Shown piece by piece: positions 56,145-64,000 of a DNA stretch of 64,000 nt. Below the pieces are notes generated by a model. It was not told the origin of the DNA. It made no database searches and was given only the letters and a program-made list of their open reading frames with translations. The translations under genes and the position numbers were made by a program. This DNA comes from Roridomyces roridus (taxonomy: Eukaryota; Basidiomycota; Agaricomycetes; Agaricales; Mycenaceae): contig JARKIF010000040.1 of the NCBI GenBank assembly GCA_029378245.1, positions 248,001 through 312,000 of the forward strand. Reading direction: 5' to 3'. How positions within the stretch are numbered: the stretch's first letter is position 1; each line of letters starts with the position of its first letter.

Positions 56145-57187
56145 TTAGAGACATGGCATGTGTCCCATTGTCGACCAAAGTCTCTCCAAGGAACAAGGAC
56201 TAAACAAAGGCATAAATGGACTCGGTGCAGATGCGATTGGAAAAAAAAGGTCAACCGTCATGAAAAATGAGAGCATGAATCCTGCCGTTGCTTGTGATCC
56301 CGTACAGATGTAATACATTTGGGTGACTATTGCATCAGTCTGTTCAGCTCCCTCGGGAGAGTGATTATCTTGTGAAACACACCGAATATTGCTATAACGC
56401 GCCACTTCATTTTGCCATTGCTAACGGAAAGGTAGGGGAAATCAGCATCCGAGACACGGGTGGTATGCCTACCTCCTCCGCACCGGGCCCACTGATAACG
56501 GCCACCGTTGTCGGTGACTGCAGACCCACAATTTCCGCTGAGTACATCTTGCGCACGTAATTCCTGGGTCTGCGCAGACGAACAACCGAAGGATCGGTTG
56601 AACTGTATATTTCATGATTCAAGATGAGATCTCCGAGCGGGATCCGACGAAAATCTTTCGTGTCCGGGCAGTCGAATGAATTTACGTAGAGAGACACAAA
56701 GTTGGTACGCACTGGGTGGCCCGGGATCACTCGGTGGAGGTGGGTGGTTGATGTTCGTGAAGTTTCCTCCGTTAATGACAACGTCCTTTGCATGCGCAAA
56801 GACCGCACTAACGGAGCTGTATTGTCCGGGTACCTCAGCGTCTGCGATCATGAGTGACTGTATTCGCACCTCTCGGAAGACCTCACTTCCCCTGCATCCC
56901 GCCGGCCTTGAGGGGGGTTGCTCGGGGTCGCAGATGTAGCTTTGTCCATCGGTGGTGGTGGTGGTGGTAAGAAGGAAAGAGGGGAGGCGCTCAAGGCAGT
57001 GCTTGTGACTCGTGAGACAGCTGCAGATAAATTTGGGCGGAATGCTGTTGACCTTCTGATATCTACACAGTTTACATCTTCTGATCATCAAGGGTGAGAG
57101 TCTGGTCCCGAGACTATTTCTGATATAGTGGACGTGCTGCCGCGTAGAGTCCTGTTTATAATCCCCACCGGAATGGTGGGGTCGCAT
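56145..57187 (-). pseudogene. eroded N-terminal module of a mushroom signalling protein
   Basis: Minus-strand pieces: VFAHAKDVVINGGNFTNIN (near 56780), DFRRIPLGDLILNHEI (56650), VRKMYSAEIVGLQSPTTVAV and GAE (56550-56470). A well-formed intron (GTAGGC to TTAG) then leads to QWQNEVARYSNIR. I know this module from agaricomycete proteins, where it stands before a kinase or NACHT-type domain; its role is unclear. After RYSNIR the expected continuation is only found in shifted frames (NGRIHALIFHDG near 56280), so the gene is broken and ends by 56145. A GGT/ACC triplet run lies at 56952-56968. Confidence 0.45.
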
Positions 57188-57518
57188 TTTTTTTCGATGA
57201 TGTCAGTATCGGTAGGTGTCGGTGGTGGGATCACTTCCATTTAAAGTAATTTTTCGATCACTTTGTCTCTTTTTGGTAGGCACCTTGTCATTTCTGATTA
57301 CGCGTTGAACCTGAATCTTATCACATCTTATCATCTTACCCCGGCCCGCCGGCCCAAGTCGAAGGTTAAGATCTCCACCGACCGCGTATTACTACTATTC
57401 TTCCGTGTGCCTGATGAAGCGCTTTCTCTCTTCTGCTCCGGATCAGGATTGTGCTAGTGTCAGAATCCGAGGTCTTCAACTTAACTGCCGTGAATGCCCC
57501 AGTTTCAACCTCTGTGTA
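57188..57518. other. intergenic spacer
   Basis: AT-rich, no gene recognised. Confidence 0.35.
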
Positions 57519-58197
57519 TGGCAGGTATAGTGTAGCAAAACCCTTTTTTGACACACCTGGTGGTTTTGAGAAAAGAAACAGCACAACTTGGGTCATTTTT
57601 GAACAAAGAAAGCACCAGCTGGGCCGAGTAGAAGGGAAATGACACAACCTAAGCATTAGCCAAAACGATCAACACAACTCTCAAAATCATGTTGAAAACC
57701 AAAAGTGCAACCACTCACCTCAGCCCCTTAGTGTTGAATTAAAAGTTCACTTTCATTTGACGAATGATGGCCGTTGATTTCCCCTCAGTCACAGGATCAC
57801 GCCGTTGACCAGGAACCAACGGATCTTCTGAGTTGAATATTTGAATCTCGGCGATTATCATTTCTGCTTGCCTCGGCAGGGCTTGGATTCATCTCCCCAG
57901 ATTCTACCGCTCATACACTCCGGCGGATCCGCCCAAAGCTACCGTGAGTATACCCGTATTACCTCCATCCCTCCATCAACATGCCGGCGGCAATGTAGAT
58001 GCCAAATACCCGGTGGATCAAAATTTGATGTCCAGGATACTGTTCCGTCTGCCGCACTTTGATTTCAACATGCAGTTGAAGTTTGCTGCAGAGTCGGGCT
58101 GTGTCGTTTTACTGTCAGAAGTTGAACCTGTGTCGTTTCTGCAGGTTGTGTTGTTTTGCGTGGATTTGTGTCTGGTTTTGCTACAGTATACCTGCCA
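57519..58197. mobile_element. 679 bp Tc1/mariner-type MITE
   Basis: TGGCAGGTATAGTGTAGCAA at 57519 matches the inverted right end (58197 backwards) with one mismatch over about 24 bp. TA flanks both ends (57517-57518 and 58198-58199). Subterminal ACACAAC-type motifs recur on both sides. No coding capacity. Confidence 0.82.
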
Positions 58198-58782
58198 TAT
58201 CTGTGCATTGTACAATAAGTAGAGTAGACATATGTTGGTATTTATGTCAAACTGCAAATAGTCTTCAATTCAGACTCCACGGCCCCAGTCAGTCACGGCC
58301 CAAGACTCGGATTGCCATGCAACAGCAATGGCCCATAAAAGCAGGTTCCTTTGTTCTGACGGTGGCCGAGTAGATTGAAGGATTGGGAAGAGAGCCCTGA
58401 GTCCGAGACGCCGAAGCCCGACGCCCGATCGGCTACCATTGCAACCTGAAGATGTAATGCGGCAGAGAGTGGTTTATCGAGTGGATTCGCATGTAAAGCA
58501 TGAGCAATAAATTAATAACGAGGGATTTGGTGATCAACAAGCCTCGAGAGCAGAGTCAAGATGGAACTTTTGGAAGTTGGAAGCAAGGAGCGATGAACTT
58601 GTGAGGGAATGAAATAAGCATATTTCGATTGATCAAAGCTCTTACATGGTACATAACAAAGACCTACATCAAACCTACATCAAGGCCGTAGATGCATCAG
58701 AAAAACAGTCGCCGCCTCGGTCCCCAGAATTGCAGCGTCGAGGGTGGCGGGTAGCAACGCCAGCTTCTCCTTCACCACTGCC
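58198..58782. other. intergenic spacer
   Basis: 3' flank of the F-box pseudogene; nothing else recognised. Confidence 0.35.
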
Positions 58783-60252
58783 TCAAAGTCTGGTGGTTCG
58801 GAGCGCGAGAACCCGTACCGAGTTCAGCCCAAGGCGAGATTGGAGCATGGCGAAGAACGAGTCGATGATCTCAAATCCGTAATAGTTGAGGTCCTGTGGA
58901 CCTCTCCATCCGTAGACTACGGATGAAAGAGCAGGGCACAAAGCCGCCCGATTGCTGGATACGGTCAGCGCACCCCAGACGTCCGGTACACGACGATCGC
59001 TACAAAGCAGACCGAATTCCTCTAGAGTCGGAAGCTGCTCTAAAATGGCGATGATCTCCTCCATTGGCGACATTGGCGAGGGGAGCCACATATAGATATC
59101 GTCCAGGAATAGTCGTGTGAGCTGGCACGAAGATCGATGAATGAAAGGCATTATATTCCGGTATGGGGGGCCGGCGGATAGGTCGCGTAGGACAGGTGCA
59201 TGGATATGCGCTGGGATACGTGCCGCCTCACGTGATGGCTCGAGGAAAAGCCGACACAGACGCGGCAGCTTCGCTGTTGCCCCAGAGTCGTCGAAATGAA
59301 AGTCGGTGGTGATCCCCATCGAGCATTCGACGAGATTGGGAGCACCCCGCAGAATGTCAAGCTACTCCCGCAGCGAATACCGGCCGCGATAACGGGTGAT
59401 CTGGGCCCAAGGGAGCACCAAGGATGGGGACTCGTTGCTGAATCTGTTGTTGACCAGTGTGATTTCGCGCAGCCGCGGGGCGACCGATAAATAGTCGTAT
59501 CCTCGGTCTGAAGCAAATCAGTCACTTGTAGTCAAACGCAGTAATCTCAACCTCGTACATCCCTCTGTTCCATATCCATCGCACGGCTCGCGCACCAACC
59601 TGAACTCTTTGAGCAGAGGAATCCGACCTCGAATTCTGGAAAGCACAACGTCGATGTTTGAATCGATTTTGTAGCGTGCATAGAAGGACCCCCAACGATG
59701 AGAATTAGCGAGGAGGATGTCCCAGAACTCCATCTGCACCGCCGCGTCGCCGCGAAGCCAGGTGATGGACATATCCAGCGGCAGATCACCGGAGCGGAGA
59801 AGCTGAGCCTCGAGCATGGATGAAGAGTACGTGCGGGAGATCGAATTGAGGAAGGGCTGGTATACTCGGATGGAATTCCACAAGGAGGGAACGGAGAGCG
59901 CCACAGCCCGCCAGAATTGGCATATGTGTCCAAGACACCAAGGAGGAGACGGTACCGCTGCTTTGCCCACTCGACGGGACTCGGTCATATGGCTGAATAT
60001 TTCAGCGACCAATTCCGCTGGGACCCGACGAGAGGCACCGAGAATGCCCGTGTGCGACCGAATAAAATGCACAACATCTTCAAGCTCCGTTAGTAGATCT
60101 TCCGATGCATCATTCAGGAGGTCAGAATTTTGGGCCTGGATTGTCTCGAGACGCGTCTGCGCTTCAGACAAGAGCCCTCGGATGAGTGAGATTTCTCGGT
60201 CGTCCGGAGGTTCGTTGCAGGCGAGAAGATGGGCGATGCGGGAGGAATCCAT
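58783..60252 (-). pseudogene. F-box-like gene with two in-frame stops
   Basis: ATG at 60252 gives MDSSRIAHLL, a coiled-coil segment (LIRGLLSEAQTRLETIQ), the F-box-like RRVPAELVAEIFSHM and LGHICQFWRAVALSVPSLW. The leucine-rich part includes PLLKEFRLV, CTRLRLLRLTT, VAPRLREITLVNN, GAPNLVECSMGI and LPTLEEFGLL, ending with TTRL and stop. The reading frame is constant over the whole locus but is broken by TGA at 59518-59520 and TAG at 59362-59364. The latter lies where relatives read E-(Y/C)-L-(D/E)-I-L-R-G. Only an 18 nt GT..AG could remove the first stop, too short for a normal intron. It is an intronless, recently lost member of the family. Confidence 0.78.
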
Positions 60253-60523
60253 GTCTATCAATGCTCAACCAACGATGAGTGCGGACAAAGGGTGTGTGCT
60301 CGCCTGGTGCGATGGGTGGCGATTCCAATATGACGGTCGAGATGAAAGGGCTTGCCGACGCCACGTGTCTCCCACATGACACGGGCATCAGCTGACCACG
60401 TTAGATAATCGATCAATTCCTTTTTCCCCCGACCTTCATGGCGGAGCAAGTTATTCTCACAAATTTCCGCGTAGCATGGGATATTCTTGGTCGAAAGGTC
60501 CACCGTGCACTCCCAGATGATGG
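60253..60523. promoter_or_regulatory. divergent upstream region of two F-box loci
   Basis: Short region between the start codons of the minus-strand pseudogene and the plus-strand interrupted F-box gene; no clear elements. Confidence 0.35.
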
Positions 60524-62697
60524 ATGCCTTATGGGTCAACTGAGGTGGGAAGTCCAACGGTTTCTCTACAGCGTGCAACGAGTGCGTCGTTACTACATTC
60601 TAGTGTCAAAGCAGTGGCTCATGTCCTTCAGAATCGTTCAGTCTTCTCCGAGGAAGAATTTTCTGGCCTGGAGCAAGAGATCTCGGACATGATCCAGTCC
60701 TTGGTGAAGGCAACACGAGCCACGTCACCACTGAACTCCTCCCCTACGAACACACCTCGGGAGATGCACCGCGCCTTGTTGATCCCCGAGATCGTGCAGA
60801 GTATAATACTGCAACTTGCTCACGAAATCTTCAGGACCGAAGGGGCCCTCGCATGTCTCGCAAGAACTTGCACGCTCTTTTCTGAGCACGCCCTGGATTT
60901 CTTGTGGCGCGATCTTCGGGAATTGCAGTACTTGATCATGTGTATGCCTCAAGATGTGTGGGCGACCCACAAGTCTGGTCCTGAAACTATATTCGTGAGT
61001 GTCATCTGTCCGCCTCCGGTAATTTTGAGCTGAGACGCTTCTTTTTGAGACAATCCGCCGTCCCATTGTCGACACAGATTGGGAACGGGTCTCGTACTAC
61101 TCTCACCGTGTTCGCCACCTAAGATATCTAGCTAGCAATAAGGACAGTCGCCACAATATCTGCGCTGCTCTTCTGGAAACCACAATCCCCGGCGGATACT
61201 TGCTTCCGAACCTGGTGTCGTTGTGGGACTGCCGTTTAGAATCGCCCCGCGATCTGGATTTGTTCCTCAGTTCACGACTAGCCCACCTTCGGTGGAGTAT
61301 CCACGACGAGACCCTATTGCCCGTTTTTACGGAGCGATTCCCGGCTCTGCAACGTGTGCATCTTGACGGGAGGTATTCCGGGGCCGAAATTCTGCGTATC
61401 TCCACCTTTATCCGTGGCTTGAAGAAGGTCCAAGACCTAAAGGCCCCCGTGGTTGATCTCCTCGCTCTCGGGCATCTAGGGAACCTGATAAGCCTGCACA
61501 CACTGTACCTGGTTTCCCTCCAGACAACGCCTCTTTCGACCTTCCACGGTCAAGGTCTCTTCGGTCATCTGAAACAAATCGGCTTTGGTCCTGGGCCCAC
61601 CCCCTTCAAGTCTGTGATAGATTTTGTTCGGACGTGGACCAATGCACCTTTGCAATCGTTTCGCCTCACCTTCAGCCATAGACCCACACGCGACGAGTTG
61701 GGAGAACTTTTCAGTGCACTCTCGGAGCATTGCAGTTCTCATTCGCTGAAAAAACTCTACCTCGTCAAGGCTTCTCTCAGTGTCGCAACGCTCATGGATA
61801 TAATCCCTGGCGACGCATTCCGGAATCTGACTTGTTTCGGCCGTCTGACCGAGCTGTCGATCCAATCGAGACGCGGATATAGTCTTGACGACACAATGGT
61901 GGAAGAGCTAGCCCGTGCCTGGCCCTCCCTCGAGTTGCTTCACTTGGAAGCTCATTCGCACGACCATCGGCCATTGGTCACGATTAGGGCTGGACGCCGT
62001 GCCCGTGACGGGCACGGCCGTCGTTTTGACGGGGATACAACGGGGACGGTCCGTCGCTCGACGGCCGTCGTCGCGTGACCAAAAATCATTCAGCAGTGTG
62101 CAAGTTTAGATGTCAAAATGTGCCCAACTGTACCATAAGTAAGGTGCATACCTGCATCAGAGTGTCCGCCTAAAGCTGAGGCAGTTATGCCTCGTTTTAG
62201 GCGTCCGTCGGCCCGTCGCCGGCCGTTGTTGACGGAAACGGCCGTCGAAATCACCAGTGAAATGCCAACGGAACGGGTCGGCTTACCCGTCGACGGGAGC
62301 CGTACAACCGGCGCGACGGGCACGGCGTCCAGCCCTAGTCACGATTCGCAGTCTGCTCGCACTCGCACAGTACTGTCCGCGCCTCCGCCAAATCCGACTT
62401 GATTTCGATGCATCCTCCGTTCCCGAGCACCCTGCTAACGCTCACCGCCGTGAGACTTTCCGTCAACCAAATGTCCGGTGGTTGGACGTCTCACATTCGC
62501 CCATTTCCTCTGCCGTAGATGTCGCGCGCTATCTGGCCGCGCTATTCCCCAAACTCAGTATGATGCATAGTGCAAAGCAGGACTGGCCACGCAATCACCC
62601 CGATAATACTGCTCGGGTTCTCGTCGAGATTGGGTATGCGGATTTATGGTGGCGAGTGCCGAGTTTGCTTCGTGTGTTCCAAATAATTGAGCAGTGA
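60524..62697 (+). pseudogene. F-box/LRR-like gene interrupted by a hAT MITE
   Basis: Exon 1 60524-60994, intron 60995-61034 (40 nt), exon 2 61035-61984, then the MITE with its 8 bp duplicate, then 62346-62697. The N-terminus is coiled-coil (EEFSGLEQEISDMIQSLVKA). The F-box-like part is LLIPEIVQSIILQLAHEI and CLARTCTLFSEHALDFLWR. The second exon is leucine-rich (LLPNLVSLWDCRLESP, FPALQRVHLDG, LEELARAWPSL-like). After the insertion RSLLALAQYCPRLRQIRLDF continues the same protein in the frame shifted by +1, exactly what a 361 bp insertion causes. The C-terminus ends WWRVPSLLRVFQIIEQ. The uninterrupted protein would be about 590 residues. As it stands, translation ends inside the element at 62078. 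Confidence 0.85.
61985..62337. mobile_element. 353 bp hAT-type MITE with perfect 22 bp TIRs and 8 bp target duplication
   Basis: GTCACGAT stands at 61977-61984 and again at 62338-62345. The ends 61985-62006 and 62316-62337 are perfect inverted repeats starting TAGGGCTGGACGCCGTGCCC. GACGGCCGT subterminal repeats link it to the 630 bp element at 53427-54056. It sits within the coding exon of the F-box gene. Confidence 0.93.
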
Positions 62698-62934
62698 GTG
62701 GATTCATTCGTGCTCGGCGATTGGCGCGGCTTACATGTGGTTAAGGGAGGAGGATACGCCATCAGACTCTTCCTCAGTGGATTCGACGGGATAGCACACC
62801 ACCGGTCAAGCAGAATTGGTTGCATGGCCATTCTTCAGTTCCCGATAGATTACTCGTTCCACAATAGACATAAATGCATGGGTTTGAAATGTCTTTGAAA
62901 TTGAAATCTAACGCCGACTCTCCGTCGAATTCGT
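62698..62934. other. convergent spacer
   Basis: 3' ends of the interrupted F-box gene and the NUDIX gene; nothing else seen. Confidence 0.35.
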
Positions 62935-64000
62935 TCACCACCGCTCATAATCGAGCCCCCCATGCAGCCCAGTGATAATCCTAAAATAATCAGGCTCCTT
63001 GTCTGGTGTTATGTACCCGAGACGGATGAAAAGGTCCACGAGCACTGTCAGCAAGCAATTATCAGTACATCGTCGACTCCGGGGAACGGCGATGGATTAT
63101 GGGGACGCACCGATAGCGCAGTTGGGTTTAAACCGCCCAGCGCGGAGTGCTGTGTCGATTTGCGATTTCTGCATGAGCTAAGGAAGGCACAGTTATCGTT
63201 CGTGAGATGAGGTGAGTGAGGAGATGCTTACCTCGAAGAATTCTACTTCGCCGTCCAGTACTTCGGGCTTGAAGGGCAGGGAGGAAGGGTCGGCGGTGGG
63301 AGGGATGCGGAAGTCGTACATGTATCTGCGGTACTTGGTTCAAGATTCAAAGGCGGAAGGTTGACACGCACTCGATTTCGGGCTGCAGCCATCCTTGGTC
63401 TGTTCTAAATCCAAAGTGAAGTGAAAATCGCGCAGCAAATAGCGAGTTGATTCATACCTGAAGAGATAACTAACACACCCGACGGGGCGCAGATGGCGTC
63501 GGCAGAGCACCTCGTCGAGTTTGGCTTCCTCTCCGCACTCCTTGATCAACGCGTCGAGCATAGAGATCCCACTCGGTATGCCACCTGCTACTGTATTGTC
63601 TAGAAAGCCCGGCCACCTAGGGAAATAAATGAATGAACGGACGATAGAAAAAGGAACCGTCCACGCACTGAGATTTCGTCATCGCTCTTGTAGGTATCCA
63701 CATCCTCAAACCCTTCTTACCGTTAGAGGTCTCGTACTCTTGATACATGTTCATGTTGACGCTGTACGTGACAATCCCGAACAGCGCACACGCAGCGCGT
63801 TCCATTTCGAAGGCGAAATTCAGAAGCTCGGAGTCGGGATTGTTGACTTTTGGGTAATCGTGCACCCCGAATGGATCACGATAGACAGCGTACAGCTCGT
63901 CCCGCCACTTTTTCGCCCCGATGATGGATGGGAACAGCCCCGCCCGACTCCACCGCTCGCACATCTCGCGCATGAGGGCGCTGCGGGCCGAGTGCGTGTC
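62935..64000 (-). CDS. NUDIX hydrolase of the DUF4743/thiamine pyrophosphokinase-related type, 5' end outside window
   Basis: Exons (minus) >64000-63669, 63616-63458, 63404-63372, 63325-63232, 63168-63111 and 63044-62935, all with GT..AG introns of 46-66 nt. The visible start continues from outside: MREMCERWSRAGLFPSIIG and YAVYRDPFG belong to DUF4743. Then RMWIPTRAMTKSQWPGFLDN leads into the NUDIX box GGIPSGISMLDALIKECGEE, with the catalytic E-E pair in KECGEE. The following GWLQPEIEYMYDF, PFKPEVLDGEVEFF and a C-terminal RLGYITPD agree with yeast YJR142W/Tnr3-like proteins. These act on damaged thiamine diphosphate forms, as known for that family. Exon 4 and the 33 nt exon 3 were chosen to restore DQGWLQPEIEY. 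No defect is seen. Confidence 0.88.

Noticed and set aside
59503..59520. 18 nt intron removing the first stop of the F-box pseudogene
   Set aside because: Too short, and a second stop remains downstream.

Overview
The window is nuclear DNA from a fungus, almost certainly an agaricomycete basidiomycete and most likely a Rhizoctonia/Ceratobasidiaceae-type genome. The evidence is genes split by 45-60 nt GT..AG introns, many leucine-rich F-box paralogues, a DUF6533-type membrane protein, a CIGxRFA cytochrome P450, a divergent G-alpha subunit, chromoviral Ty3/gypsy retroelements and many small DNA transposons. The genus is an inference from family resemblance remembered without a search.

Layout. 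1-2345: a Ty3/gypsy Gag-Pol running off the left edge (minus strand), fused by a sharp junction to a 5'-truncated host gene (to 4357). A 231 bp MITE follows (4391-4621). 4.9-13.7 kb: a decaying cytochrome P450 that has lost its middle, an intact cytochrome b5-domain gene, an intronless F-box gene, a purine nucleoside permease-like gene with one in-frame TAG, and the first of two Rhizoctonia-type leucine-rich paralogues. 13.9-17.5 kb: a five-exon zinc-finger gene and the second paralogue. 17.6-21.3 kb: relics, a two-exon unidentified gene, a broken tRNA-Ile and a three-exon F-box gene. 21.4-25.5 kb: a tandem segmental duplication carrying two Zn2Cys6 regulator genes, one of them frameshifted. 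25.7-28.0 kb: a foldback element and an F-box gene with two compensating frameshifts. 30.2-32.9 kb: a G-alpha gene with eight inferred exons. 34.0-36.9 kb: a noncoding array of near-palindromic motifs with higher-order periodicity. 37-43.4 kb: F-box/LRR genes, a small membrane protein and a DUF6533-like gene. 44.67-47.40 kb: a gene with eight exons lying exactly between inverted repeats and a TA duplication, that is, inside a DNA transposon. 47.4-50.1 kb: a decayed chromovirus. 50-58 kb: nested repeats (foldbacks, a hAT MITE with 8 bp target duplication, LTR-like pieces) with two eroded host genes. 58.8-62.7 kb: two F-box genes, one with stop codons and one interrupted by a hAT MITE whose precise removal would restore the frame. 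62.9-64.0 kb: the 3' part of a NUDIX (DUF4743) gene running off the right edge.

The window reads as a repeat-rich, fast-evolving accessory region. Housekeeping-like genes (G-alpha, NUDIX, cytochrome b5) sit among expanded F-box/LRR families and relics. The most novel candidates are the 2.73 kb TIR-bounded element with a multi-exon ORF of no family I recognise, the palindrome array, and the canonical -1 frameshift signal between gag and pol of the left retroelement. All exon models were derived by hand from splice consensus and frame; none was checked by alignment.
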